DNA of 64,000 bases from Celeribacter sp. HF31 (GCF_011806455.1 NZ_JAATOT010000002.1:372001-436000); one strand, 5' to 3'. Numbered from the stretch's first letter, positions 8,706 to 17,596 are shown. Notes: generated by a model not told the origin, from the letters alone. Numbers and translations are program-made.

Positions 8706-9497
8706 TCAGATCTTACGCCCGATCATCCGCTTCGCCGGGTCATAGCCCCAAAGTGCAAGCGCCATGAAGACGATCAAAGCCGTGAGACAGACGCCCCAAG
8801 CCAGCGGATTGGGCGTCAGATAAAGCGCAAAGCGGATGCTTTCGACCCCGTAGGAAAACGGATTGAGGCGACAGATCGTCTCCAAAAGCGCGGAGGCCTC
8901 CGCCATTTTCCAAAGCGGATAGAGCGCGGTGGAGAGGAAGAACATCGGGAAGATGACGAAATTCATCACGCCTGCGAAATTCTCCAACTGTTTGATTGTG
9001 GACGACAAAGCGATACCCAAGGCGCCAACCATGAGGGCGGTGAGAAACAGCGCCGGCAGGATCGCGACATAGCCCAGAGGCGAAAACGTGATGCCGTAGA
9101 GCGCGCAGATCGCAAGAAACGCATAGGCTTGAAGCACCGAAATCAGCGCCCCCGCGATCAGCTTGCAACTCAAAAGCCACCAGCGCGGCAGCGGCGCTGT
9201 CAGCAAAAGCCGCATCGTCCCCATCTCGCGGTCCATCACCAGAGAGAGCGAGGATTGCATGCCGTTGAACAGCAAAATCATGCCGCAGAGCCCCGGCACG
9301 ATATAGGTCTCATAGGTGATATAGGTCTGATAGGGCGGCGTGATCGAGAGGCCCAGAGCCGCACGAAAGCCCGCCGCAAAGACAAAGAGCCACACCAGCG
9401 GGCGCACCAGCGCCGCCAGCATCCGCGCACGTTGGCCCAGAAAGCGCAGCGCCTCGCGGTGGCAGATCACCCTAAGTGCAGCCAAGGCATGTCTCAT
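8706..9497 (-). CDS. ABC-2 type transporter permease of the quinoprotein system (LutF-like)
   Basis: A 263-residue ABC-2 membrane protein with about six helices. It starts at MRHALAALRVI (9497), overlapping the ATPase stop by four bases. Typical features are SLVMDREMGTMRLLLTAPLPRWW, MNFVIFPMFFLSTALYP and LNPFSYGVE. It pairs with the ATPase at 9494-10222. This permease/ATPase pair is a known companion of PQQ alcohol dehydrogenases, and equivalents in Methylobacterium (lutE/lutF) are needed for lanthanide transport. The direction and substrate here are not shown by the sequence. Confidence 0.85.
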   Translation of the reverse strand: MRHALAALRVICHREALRFLGQRARMLAALVRPLVWLFVFAAGFRAALGLSITPPYQTYITYETYIVPGLCGMILLFNGMQSSLSLVMDREMGTMRLLLTAPLPRWWLLSCKLIAGALISVLQAYAFLAICALYGITFSPLGYVAILPALFLTALMVGALGIALSSTIKQLENFAGVMNFVIFPMFFLSTALYPLWKMAEASALLETICRLNPFSYGVESIRFALYLTPNPLAWGVCLTALIVFMALALWGYDPAKRMIGRKI

Positions 9498-10222
9498 GCG
9501 CCCTCGCTTTCGGTCAGTCTCAGAAAATGCGCCGTCAAAGCCGCCCCCGTGACAGGCACTGGCCCCTGCTCCAACACCTGCCCACGATGCAAAACGACAA
9601 GCCGATCCCCGGACCAAATCTCATCGGTCAAATGCGTCGCCCAGAGCACCGCCAACCCCGTGTCCTGCGCCAGCCCATGGACATGCGCGACCAGATCGCT
9701 GCGGGTCTGCGCATCCAGCCCCACGGTCGGTTCGTCCAAGAGCAACACCTCGGGCCGATGCATCAGCGCGCGGGCAATTTCCAGCCGCCGCCGATGCCCG
9801 CCGTTCAACTCCCGCACCCGCTCGCTCGCGCGTTCCTCCATGCCCAAACGATCCAAGGCCTCGGAGGCCGCAAGCCGCGCCGCGCGGCCTGTGATGCCAT
9901 GCAACCCCGCAAAATAGAGCATATTGCGCCAGACCGAGAGATCGAGATCAAGCGTCGGCTGTTGAAACACCACGCCGGTTTTCGACAGAGCGCCGAGCGG
10001 ATCACTGGACACATCATGCCCCGCAATCTCGATCTGCCCGGAGCGGGGCGTGAACAGCCGCGTCAAAAGTCCGAAAAGCGTCGATTTCCCCGCCCCGTTC
10101 GGCCCCAAAAGCGCGCAGAACTGACCCGGCGCGACCGTAAAACTCACCGCATCCAGCGCGCGTTTCGCACCCCAGTCATGGGTGATGTTTTCGACGCTTA
10201 ACCCGGTCATTCGCCCGCTCAT
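9494..10222 (-). CDS. ABC transporter ATP-binding protein of the quinoprotein system (LutE-like)
   Basis: A 242-residue ABC ATPase. Walker A is GPNGAGKST, the Q-loop is VVFQQPTLDLDLSV, the signature is the unusual ELNGGHRRRLEIARAL, Walker B is VLLLDEPTVGLD and the H-loop is ATHLTDE. The signature LNGGH replaces LSGGQ, a variant I associate with this family. A second in-frame ATG (residue 5, MTGLSVENI, 10210) is an equally plausible start. It is coupled to the permease gene and lies 10 bp after the exported-protein gene. Confidence 0.87.
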   Translation of the reverse strand: MSGRMTGLSVENITHDWGAKRALDAVSFTVAPGQFCALLGPNGAGKSTLFGLLTRLFTPRSGQIEIAGHDVSSDPLGALSKTGVVFQQPTLDLDLSVWRNMLYFAGLHGITGRAARLAASEALDRLGMEERASERVRELNGGHRRRLEIARALMHRPEVLLLDEPTVGLDAQTRSDLVAHVHGLAQDTGLAVLWATHLTDEIWSGDRLVVLHRGQVLEQGPVPVTGAALTAHFLRLTESEGA

Positions 10223-10231
10223 TCGCCCGCC

Positions 10232-10672
10232 TTATTCAATCGTGATCTCCAACCGCTGAAGATCGCCCGAGGATTGTGGCACGCGCAGCTCGTAGCGGCC
10301 CGGTTTGATGGCGACAAAGCCGATCTCCATCGTGCCCGCCTCATCGAATTCGACGCTATCGATGCCCAATGGCCGGATTTCCAGACCTTCGATCACGATT
10401 TCATCGATCCAGATCGCCCGAAAGAACCCGGCCCCTTCGAGCGCCAGTTCTTGCGAGCCGTCGGCCTCAATCTCGATCTCGTAATAGGTGCCGGATTTGA
10501 GCTTAAGCGGCGCTTCGGCCAAGGGCTGCCCAGCGGACAACATGATCGGCGGCAGGTCTTCGGAATTACTCGCCGACAGGATGCCCGCGAGGCCGAATTT
10601 GGGGGCATCGTCATCATCTGCGAAGGCGGATGTGGCGGCGAGAAGAGCTGTGAAGAGTAGAGCGTAACGCAT
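10232..10672 (-). CDS. small exported protein of the quinoprotein/lut-like operon
   Basis: A 146-residue protein with a cleavable signal (MRYALLFTALLAATSAFADD) followed by an all-beta domain with cupredoxin-like strands (YYEIEIEADGSQELAL, GTMEIGFVAIKPGRYELRV). It lacks the His/Cys/Met copper ligands of true cupredoxins, but has many acidic residues, including DDDD just after the signal. It sits between the beta-propeller and ABC genes of the same operon. A periplasmic metal- or cofactor-handling role is only inference. Confidence 0.7.
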   Translation of the reverse strand: MRYALLFTALLAATSAFADDDDAPKFGLAGILSASNSEDLPPIMLSAGQPLAEAPLKLKSGTYYEIEIEADGSQELALEGAGFFRAIWIDEIVIEGLEIRPLGIDSVEFDEAGTMEIGFVAIKPGRYELRVPQSSGDLQRLEITIE

Positions 10673-10724
10673 TGAAAAAGCCTCTTTCTAAGAGTTCAGG
10701 GACGCACGGCTGCGCCCACTCCAT

Positions 10725-11693
10725 TTACGGGCGCATGGCTGCGCCCCAAGGAAACCGCCCCACCTTGATGGTCTTGACCGGCTTGCGGGAGGCGACGTCG
10801 ATCACGGTGACATCGCCGCTCACCCCGTTGGTGGTGAAAAGCTGGCTGTGATCCGGCGAAAACGCCATGTGCCAGACCCGGCGCCCGACGAGGATGTACT
10901 CCTCGACCGCAAGCGTCTCGGTGTTCACGACGGCGACATGGTTCGACGGGCCAAGTGCCACGAAAGCGGTCTTGTGATCCGGCGTCAGTTCGAAGCCGAC
11001 GGGTTGGATCAGATCCGGGTGCACGCCCTGAATTTCAAAGTGAATTTTGCCGATCTCGCTTTGGTCCGTCGTGTCAAACACCGTGATCGTACCGCCAATT
11101 TCCGACGACACCCAAAGCTCGCTTCCATCTTTGACAAATTCCGCATGACGGGGCCGCGCATCGACCAGCGTGTTGGCGTAAATCTCATGCGTGCCCGTGT
11201 CGATCCAATGCGCCATATTCGTCGTCTCCGACGTAGTGATCACCGTCTTGCCATCGGGCGACACGGCCATGCCTTCGGGCTCGATACCGACGTTGATCTG
11301 GGTCACCACTTTGCGCGTCTCGACATCCACAACCGTGGTCACCGCGTCGTCCTCATTGGCGATCCAGAGATGCCGGTCATCGGGGTGCAGCACGAATTGC
11401 TCCGGGTCCTCGCCTGAGGGCAGGTCGTGCAGAATCTCGCCCGTCTCCGGATCCATCACCTGCACCGCATCGCTGTCGGAGGCGCAGATATAGAGCCGCG
11501 TGTAATCGGAATTAAAGGTGATGCCGCGCGGGCGTTCGCCGACCTCGATCATGCGCACCACCTCCAATGTATCGATGTCGATCACCGACAGCGTGTCGTC
11601 TTTTTCATTGCTGACCCAAATCTCTGAGGCTTGCACGGGCAAAGCAAACGCGAGGGCCAAAAGACTGGCAGACATTTTAGTTTTCAAAGGCAT
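10725..11693 (-). CDS. exported YVTN beta-propeller protein of the quinoprotein system
   Basis: A 322-residue periplasmic seven-bladed beta-propeller with a signal peptide (ending PVQASEIW) and repeated blades such as DDTLSVIDIDTLEVVRMIEVG, GDVTVIDVASRKPVKTIKVG and HVAVVNTETLAVEEYILVG. It matches the YVTN-repeat family found beside PQQ alcohol dehydrogenases. Its biochemical role is not established. The start at 11693 (MPLKTKMSAS) has GGAAAG upstream and overlaps the preceding gene by 17 bp; a start at 11675 (MSASLLAL) would remove the overlap. Confidence 0.85.
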   Translation of the reverse strand: MPLKTKMSASLLALAFALPVQASEIWVSNEKDDTLSVIDIDTLEVVRMIEVGERPRGITFNSDYTRLYICASDSDAVQVMDPETGEILHDLPSGEDPEQFVLHPDDRHLWIANEDDAVTTVVDVETRKVVTQINVGIEPEGMAVSPDGKTVITTSETTNMAHWIDTGTHEIYANTLVDARPRHAEFVKDGSELWVSSEIGGTITVFDTTDQSEIGKIHFEIQGVHPDLIQPVGFELTPDHKTAFVALGPSNHVAVVNTETLAVEEYILVGRRVWHMAFSPDHSQLFTTNGVSGDVTVIDVASRKPVKTIKVGRFPWGAAMRP

Positions 11694-12870
11694 GGCAGTC
11701 ACTTTCCATCTGATCCAATCCCAAAGTATCGAGCGGATTTCGAGCATGTTCGAACCCTTCCGGCGGGGCCGAGGCCACCTGTGCATGGGCGTTCACCACC
11801 GGGATCGGTTGCCGCATCTGGCCGTTCCAAGTGCGAAAACTCAGGGGCCGGCCTTGGAAGGCCGCCAGTTCAAACCCGTCCGACAAGATGTAGTCGCGCA
11901 GCACCGCAGGGTCAGCCGATCCGGTCCGCGTCACCGCCTCCCCGATCACCCGCACGGCGGCCCAGGCGGCGTAATCCTCCGCCGTCATGTCGCGCTGCGC
12001 GAGGTCTTCGAACCGGCTTTGCAACTGCGCCGCGCCCCATTGTTCGACGACGGGCGCCCAGGCTTCCGCCACCAGTCCCACGGCACCCGCGACCGGGCGC
12101 GGCTCCCATGTGTTGTGTTCGATGTAGCGGGCGAAATCGTCATGCGCGTCGGCGACCAACACAACGTCATGCGCCTTGAATTTTTGCGTGAACAACGGCA
12201 CCTCGCGCGCCGCTGCACGCCGCAGGTCCGTGTCAAAGGACCAGCGCGATTCTGAGACAATCTTGAGGCCGAATTTCTGCGCGGCATCACGGTAACTTCG
12301 CGCGAGGGCGGCGTCTTCCGCACTCGGCCCTTCGATCAGCGCCAGCCTGGTCCAGCGTTTGGTCATCAGAACCTGCATCAGGGCATCCGCTTCCATGCCC
12401 AGCTCCGGCACGGTGTGAAACAGATTGGCGCGGCAGTCACCGTCGCGCAAGCTGGGCGCCTTGGAGGAGACATTGAACAGCAAAGTCGCCCCCGCCGATG
12501 GCAGATCGACCACTTGGAGCAATGCCTCCGCCGACATGTCGAGCAACACGAGGTCATGGCCAGCGAGCATCGTCTGCGCCGCCGCGACGACATCGCCGTC
12601 GGGCGCGAGTGACACCACATCCATCGTATACTGATGCCCCAGAAACCCACCCGTTGTCTGGTTGTCTTTGAGCGCCAGTTCCGCGCCTTCGATGCCACGC
12701 GCAGGCGGGATCGGGTCGAGGCCCGACAACACAGGACGCGGCGGGGTCTCAAGCCGCAGATAGCCGATTGAAATCTCGATCTCTTCCGCCCGAACCGAGG
12801 CAGGCATCACAGAGAGACAGGCCATAAACCCACAGGCCCTAATTCCTATGGCACACCAAGTCCTTAGCAT
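11677..12870 (-). CDS. ABC transporter substrate-binding protein of the quinoprotein system (LutA-like)
   Basis: A 397-residue periplasmic protein with the type I Leu/Ile/Val-binding fold: signal peptide to about residue 28 (SVRAEE), IEISIGYLRLE at the first strand, GIEGAELALKDNQTTGGFLG, DLVLLDMSAEAL, and a C-terminal lobe with VAGAVGLVAEAWAPVVEQWG. It opens a minus-strand operon (binding protein, propeller, exported protein, ATPase, permease), like the lut genes used for lanthanide uptake. A binding protein combined with an ABC-2 permease is unusual. The start at 12870 is six bases after GGGAGG; another ATG lies one codon upstream. Candidate operators lie just upstream. Confidence 0.83.
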   Translation of the reverse strand: MLRTWCAIGIRACGFMACLSVMPASVRAEEIEISIGYLRLETPPRPVLSGLDPIPPARGIEGAELALKDNQTTGGFLGHQYTMDVVSLAPDGDVVAAAQTMLAGHDLVLLDMSAEALLQVVDLPSAGATLLFNVSSKAPSLRDGDCRANLFHTVPELGMEADALMQVLMTKRWTRLALIEGPSAEDAALARSYRDAAQKFGLKIVSESRWSFDTDLRRAAAREVPLFTQKFKAHDVVLVADAHDDFARYIEHNTWEPRPVAGAVGLVAEAWAPVVEQWGAAQLQSRFEDLAQRDMTAEDYAAWAAVRVIGEAVTRTGSADPAVLRDYILSDGFELAAFQGRPLSFRTWNGQMRQPIPVVNAHAQVASAPPEGFEHARNPLDTLGLDQMESDCHAFEN

Positions 12871-12899
12871 CATCGTCCTCCCTGGAAAAACCCTATGCC

Positions 12900-12963
12900 G
12901 CACACGGTCGGAGGCGAACCACGACCAAAGTCGCATGCCCATTCGGACAGTGGCACCAAGGTC
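12900..12963. promoter_or_regulatory. candidate operator array in the divergent promoter region
   Basis: CGAC-CAAA-GTCG at 12922-12933 (centre 12927.5) is flanked at exactly 23 bp on each side by half-matching sites: GCA-CACG-GTC (12900-12909, centre 12904.5) and GAC-AGTG-GCA (12946-12955, centre 12950.5). A further CAC-CAAG-GTC lies at 12954-12963. The array lies between the minus-strand lut-like operon and the plus-strand cytochrome c/XoxJ-like pair and could serve both. Confidence 0.65.
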
Positions 12964-13019
12964 TAATGGCGCTGTCCTTCGCGGCAGAGATATTCATGGG
13001 AAAACGATGGGAGGACCCA

Positions 13020-13706
13020 ATGAAAAACGCTGTTAAACGCACCGCTTTGCTCGCCGCACTCACGACCGCAATCGCAACCGTCGCCTTCGCCCATGGCGAT
13101 GTGACGCCGCAGCCGGTGAACACCGATGCCCTGCCCGATGTGGGCGAAGAGTGGCTGACCGAAAACCCCTACCGCGCTGAGGAAGCGGGCGAAGAGGTCT
13201 GGCTCAAAGCGATTGAGATCGGCTCGTCCGGCTACAACCAGAACTGCGCGCGCTGTCATGGCCTCGGCGTTGTGTCGGGCGGTCTGGCCCCCGATCTGCG
13301 CTATCTCGAGGCCGAGGAATATGGCGACGAATGGTTCGTCGAGCGCTTCCAGCACGGCATGACCCAGAACGGCATCACCAAGATGCCTGCCTTTGGCGAA
13401 CTTCTGGGTCAAAAAGCCGCTTGGGCGATCCGCACCTATATCGAAACCCGCCCCGACGATGGTGCGCTGGACGATCACATGACGCGTCTGATCGAAATTC
13501 GTGACCACCTTTTGGCCGGGGACGTGGAAAACCCGACCGGGGTGCAGGAAGAGCTTGCCAGCATCGCCGCCGAGGTCGAAACCGGATCCGGCGCGCCGGT
13601 CGCCGACAGCGTGGCCTTCGAGGCCGCGCGCAACATGACCGACGATCCCGCGACGTGGAAACACACTGCCGATCTTCTGACGGTGGGCCTCTCTGCGGCG
13701 GAGTAA
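13020..13706 (+). CDS. PedF-like cytochrome c550
   Basis: An exported monoheme cytochrome c of 228 residues with a signal peptide (to AFAHGD), the heme site CARCHGLG, DLRYLEAEEYGDEWFVERFQ and the likely axial Met in GITKMPAFGE. It resembles the PedF/c550 family that accepts electrons from quinoprotein ethanol dehydrogenases. About 80 residues after the heme domain form an extra Ala/Glu-rich C-terminal part. The ATG at 13020 follows GGGAGGACCCA. The XoxJ-like gene follows after three bases. Confidence 0.87.
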   Translation: MKNAVKRTALLAALTTAIATVAFAHGDVTPQPVNTDALPDVGEEWLTENPYRAEEAGEEVWLKAIEIGSSGYNQNCARCHGLGVVSGGLAPDLRYLEAEEYGDEWFVERFQHGMTQNGITKMPAFGELLGQKAAWAIRTYIETRPDDGALDDHMTRLIEIRDHLLAGDVENPTGVQEELASIAAEVETGSGAPVADSVAFEAARNMTDDPATWKHTADLLTVGLSAAE

Positions 13707-13709
13707 ACC

Positions 13710-14615
13710 ATGCGCACGCCGCTTCGAACAGTTGGGCCTCTTTTGGGTCTTCTGGCCGGTCTCGCCTCCGCGGGGCCGGCCTTCGCGCGCTGTGAGGACT
13801 ACGTCCCCGGCCCGAAACCGCAGAACACCTTTTCGCAGGATGTCGGCCGCGAGTTCGACCGCATCATCGACGAGGGCTGGATCGAATTCGCCCTCTACGA
13901 AGCGTTCCCGCCCTGGTCCTATGAAGAGGGTGGCAAAGCCAAAGGCATCGACGTCGAAATCGGCCGGATCATCGCCGAAGACCTGGGGGTCACGCCCCGC
14001 TTTCGCCTCGTGCAGGCGGATGAGACCCTCGATGCCGATCTGCGCAATTACGTCTGGAAAGGCGCCACGGTGGGCGGGCGCGTCTCTGACGTCATGCTCC
14101 ATGTGCCCTATGACAGCGAATTGACCTGTCGCATCGAACAGGTTGTTTTCACGGGGCAATATGCGGGCGAGGCGCTGGCCATCGGCTATAGCGAGGCGGA
14201 GTACCCGGACGATCTTCCGACGCCCGCCTACTTCCGCTTTGACACGGTGGCCGTCGAAAACGACAGCCTGTCGGATTTCTACCTGACCTCTGTCGGGCGC
14301 GGATCGGTGGGCGATGCAATCCACCGCTACCCCTCGCCCGAGGCCGCCGTCGCGGGTATGACTGCGGGCGAGACCATGGCGGTCATGGCGCCGCTCGCGG
14401 TGATCGAGGCGGGTCTTGAGGAAGGCTTCGGCGTGCATCAGCCGCCCCTGCCCGGTCTGGTGCGCAACAGCTGGTCCGTGGGTGTGGCGGTCAACCAACA
14501 GCACCGCGATCTGGGCTATGCCGTCGATTACGCGATTGAAAAGGCGCTGGCGGATGGGCGGATCGAAGCGATCTTTGCCGAACATGGGCTGAGCTTTTTG
14601 CCGCCCGAGCGGTGA
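13710..14615 (+). CDS. MxaJ/XoxJ-like quinoprotein-associated periplasmic binding protein
   Basis: A 301-residue exported protein with a signal peptide (to AFARCEDY) and the SBP_bac_3 fold: WIEFALYEAFPPWSYEEGGKAKGIDVEIGRIIAEDLG, then DVMLHVPYD. MxaJ/XoxJ proteins bind the dehydrogenase and are thought to aid its activation or maturation, instead of working with a transporter. A cytochrome c gene immediately upstream reproduces the xoxG-xoxJ arrangement. The dehydrogenase itself is 8 kb away in the same cluster. Confidence 0.83.
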   Translation: MRTPLRTVGPLLGLLAGLASAGPAFARCEDYVPGPKPQNTFSQDVGREFDRIIDEGWIEFALYEAFPPWSYEEGGKAKGIDVEIGRIIAEDLGVTPRFRLVQADETLDADLRNYVWKGATVGGRVSDVMLHVPYDSELTCRIEQVVFTGQYAGEALAIGYSEAEYPDDLPTPAYFRFDTVAVENDSLSDFYLTSVGRGSVGDAIHRYPSPEAAVAGMTAGETMAVMAPLAVIEAGLEEGFGVHQPPLPGLVRNSWSVGVAVNQQHRDLGYAVDYAIEKALADGRIEAIFAEHGLSFLPPER

Positions 14616-14618
14616 GGA

Positions 14619-15503
14619 TCACAGCGAGCTCAGATTGCCCGCGACATCGACCAAATAGACCCGAGACAGGCCGAGCTTTTGCTTGGCCGTCTCTATGTCT
14701 GAGCGCGACATCAGGCAAAAGGCCGTCGAGGCCGCATCCGCCAGCGCCGCCTTACCGGCACCTTTTGCGACCACGGTCACGGTCGACCACATGGGCACCC
14801 CGCCTTTGGGGTGCAAGATATGGGTCTCGCCGCCCACCGTCATCGCCGTTGGGCTGGAAGTGGCCATCGCCCCCGCGCTCAGGTGAAGCGCGCCCAGACG
14901 TCCGGCTTGGGGGTCTTCGAGACCAAGCCGGAACGGCCCGCCCAATGCCGCAAATTCCCCCATATTGATCAGCGCCTCACTGTACCCGCGCGCCACCAGA
15001 AGGGCTGCGATCCGATCCGTCGCATAGCCCTGCGCAATGCCGTTGAAGCTAAGCTTTTGCCCTTCGCCCAGCTTGACGCGATCAGCCTCAAGCATGACCC
15101 GATCCAGACCGATCAGATCCTGCGCTGCCAGGACATCTTCACCCTGAGCCAAAGCCTCCCAGAGCGGTTGAATCGTCGGATCGAAGAGACCGCCCGTCGC
15201 GGCGTGAACCCGGTGTGACAGCTGCAAAATCTCGCGCATCTCCGGTGACAGAGTCCCCTTCCCACGCGCATTGAGGCGCGACAAATCGGAGGCCGGATCA
15301 TAAAGCGAAAAGCGCCGCTCCAAGGCACGGATTTGCGCAATCACCGCTTGCAAATCCGCCTCGACCAGCCCGCGCGGTCCACGCAGATCGAGCGAAACCT
15401 CCGCGCCGAAGGCATGGCCCCTCCAACGTTCCGTTGTGGCCCATGCGGGTGTTGCCAAAGCACAGGCTGAAAGCGTGACAAACCGACGTCGAGAAAGTCT
15501 CAT
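14619..15503 (-). CDS. apbE: FAD:protein FMN transferase
   Basis: A 294-residue ApbE family enzyme that transfers FMN from FAD to a Thr/Ser of target proteins, on the outer face of the inner membrane. The N-terminus has a Tat-like RRRFVTLSACALA signal. Family segments are FNGIAQGYATDRIAALL, ALINMGEFAALGG and DAASTAFCLMS. The start at 15503 overlaps the stop of the NosR-like gene by four bases, so that protein is the obvious target (predicted FMN site at Thr161). Confidence 0.9.
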   Translation of the reverse strand: MRLSRRRFVTLSACALATPAWATTERWRGHAFGAEVSLDLRGPRGLVEADLQAVIAQIRALERRFSLYDPASDLSRLNARGKGTLSPEMREILQLSHRVHAATGGLFDPTIQPLWEALAQGEDVLAAQDLIGLDRVMLEADRVKLGEGQKLSFNGIAQGYATDRIAALLVARGYSEALINMGEFAALGGPFRLGLEDPQAGRLGALHLSAGAMATSSPTAMTVGGETHILHPKGGVPMWSTVTVVAKGAGKAALADAASTAFCLMSRSDIETAKQKLGLSRVYLVDVAGNLSSL

Positions 15504-17596
15504 GCGGCACGCTCCTGAGGTTTGCCCTGACGTTTCGCCGCCAAGATCAGAGGCACGCATTGGGTCGGATCGTCATGGATTTTGACGCAATCAAGACATT
15601 GGAAACATTCATCATATTGGATTTCTCCGGTCTTCTTGATCGCCCCGTAGCGGCATTTGACACGGCAGAGCTGGCACGGGCTGCCACACTCTTTGCGGCG
15701 CGCGATCCAGTCGCGGCCCCGGAGCACCCCGCCAATCGCCATGACAGCGCCCAAGGGGCAGACATAGCGGCAGAAGCCTTTGAAAAAGACCACACTCGTG
15801 GCCAAGAGGAACAGCGCATAGGCCACATAATACCATTCACGCTGGAAATAGACTGTGACAGCGGTTTTGAACGGCTCGATCTCGGCGGCTTTTTCGGCGT
15901 GGTCCGGGGCCACGAAAGCCACCGCGATCAACCCCGCCAGCGCGACGTATTTGCCTTTCTTGAGCCGTCGATCCCAGAGCGGCGACGCCTCGCGTTGGCG
16001 CAGCCCCAAAGCCTTGCCGAGATGGTGCAACAGCTCCTGCATCGCGCCAAACGGACAAAGCCAACCACAAAACAGCCCCCGCCCCCAAAGCACAAAGCCG
16101 AGGAGGCTCACCGCCCAGATCATCAGAGAAAACGGGTCATACAACAGCACCGAGAGACTGCCGTCCCCGATGGCGGCGCGCAGCACGGCGAGCACAGTGA
16201 CGATTGAAAGCTGCCCCTGTCCCCACCAGCCGATAAATCCGATGACAACGCAAAGGATACCAAGCCGCAGCGCGGTGAAATGCCGAAGCGCGGCGAAGCG
16301 ATGCATCAAGGGGCCGACAAGCACCAAAAGCGTGGTCAGGAACAGCGCCAGAGCAATCAGATCGGCCTTGCGATTGAACGCCGCCTCAAGCCAGCCGGGC
16401 AGCGGTTTATGCACCTCGGGCACGCTGTAAAACCGCTCCGGTGCGCTATAAGCGAGGTCGAAATGTGCGTCGCCGATCTCTGGTTGGAACATGCCGTGTT
16501 CACGCACCGCCTGCACCCGCAGCACCCACTCCGAGATCGGATCGAACCCTAGACGCCGATCGGCACGCAGGATCATCGCGGTCTCAGGTTCGGGCACATC
16601 GGTGGCCAGTTCGACCCAGATGTCGGCATCGCGCAGCGCCACGGGAAAGCCGCCCTGCTCCGCAGACAGCCGATCCGGCGCGGTGTTGCGCACGAAGTCT
16701 TCCGACACCAAGCCGTGCCGTCCGTAGTCCATGACCAACAGAGGCTCGGCCTCCGGCGAGACCGCGAGAAACCGCTGTACCTCATCGAAAGTGCCCGGGG
16801 ACAGGACCGCCCGCGCCACCGACGGCGCACCGATGTCGACGAGCCAAAGATCGAGGTAGCGGCCCTCCGGGTCCGCCTGCGCCTCCTGGTCATCATGGGC
16901 CCAAATCGTACCGGCAAAACCAGCATCCAGCTCAGCGTTGGTGACGAAGAGGCGCCGCGCGATGCCTTGGTCCACGAGATCGGCCCAGCTCAGCGCCTCA
17001 TTGACGTCCGCATCGGGGCGCGCGGGCGTGGATGTCGCCAGCCCCTGCATCTTGTCGCGGGCCACGATCAGCGTGGCAGCAAGGATACTTTCATGCGCGA
17101 TTCGCACGCTGGCCGTGGCCTTCGTGACGCCGTCGAGATAGACCAGATCGGACCCGCCGCCGCCAGCGCCATAAGGCACGCCGACGACGAGGCTTTGGGT
17201 GATCGAGAGGCCAGGATACTGCGCCAGAAACTCGCGAAACGGCGCTTCGCCAAGACCCGACACAAAGACCGGCTCATATTGCGACAGCAAGCGCACATCG
17301 ATAAAGACGCCAGATTTATCCAAAAGAACCAAGGCGTTGATCGGCTTACCTGAGAAGCCTGGCAAAGGCGCAAGAGGGCCGGTTTCGAAGACATAGCCCA
17401 CTTCGGCGCCGCCGGAATTCAAAAGCTGATAGACGCCCCGCTCGTCGATGCCTTCGCCCAAGGCGTAGGGCGGGACAATCAATTTCGCGATCTCGTCGCG
17501 CGGCAAAGGCTCCGGCCCGGCGGCGGCGACCGACAGGGGAAAGGTGATGAGCACGATCCAAATCAGCGCCCGGAATGAGACAATGAGCCTGCGCAT
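15500..17596 (-). CDS. NosR/NirI-like FMN-binding polyferredoxin membrane protein
   Basis: A 698-residue inner-membrane electron-transfer protein. It has a signal sequence, a periplasmic FMN-binding domain with the flavinylation motif DGVTKAT (residues 155-161), about five helices (roughly 420-600), and cytoplasmic iron-sulfur sites CGWLCPFG, CRYVCPLG, CGSPCQLCRVKC and CFQCLDC. NosR moves electrons from the quinol pool to periplasmic N2O reductase. No nos genes are present here, so a role in the quinoprotein system is likely but its acceptor is unknown. It is coupled to apbE. The start has no strong ribosome site. Confidence 0.88.
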   Translation of the reverse strand: MRRLIVSFRALIWIVLITFPLSVAAAGPEPLPRDEIAKLIVPPYALGEGIDERGVYQLLNSGGAEVGYVFETGPLAPLPGFSGKPINALVLLDKSGVFIDVRLLSQYEPVFVSGLGEAPFREFLAQYPGLSITQSLVVGVPYGAGGGGSDLVYLDGVTKATASVRIAHESILAATLIVARDKMQGLATSTPARPDADVNEALSWADLVDQGIARRLFVTNAELDAGFAGTIWAHDDQEAQADPEGRYLDLWLVDIGAPSVARAVLSPGTFDEVQRFLAVSPEAEPLLVMDYGRHGLVSEDFVRNTAPDRLSAEQGGFPVALRDADIWVELATDVPEPETAMILRADRRLGFDPISEWVLRVQAVREHGMFQPEIGDAHFDLAYSAPERFYSVPEVHKPLPGWLEAAFNRKADLIALALFLTTLLVLVGPLMHRFAALRHFTALRLGILCVVIGFIGWWGQGQLSIVTVLAVLRAAIGDGSLSVLLYDPFSLMIWAVSLLGFVLWGRGLFCGWLCPFGAMQELLHHLGKALGLRQREASPLWDRRLKKGKYVALAGLIAVAFVAPDHAEKAAEIEPFKTAVTVYFQREWYYVAYALFLLATSVVFFKGFCRYVCPLGAVMAIGGVLRGRDWIARRKECGSPCQLCRVKCRYGAIKKTGEIQYDECFQCLDCVKIHDDPTQCVPLILAAKRQGKPQERAA

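Noticed and set aside
14619-17596. Assignment of the NosR-like protein and ApbE to denitrification
   Set aside because: No nosZ, nosDFYL or nir genes are present. Operator and neighbours link the pair to the quinoprotein cluster.
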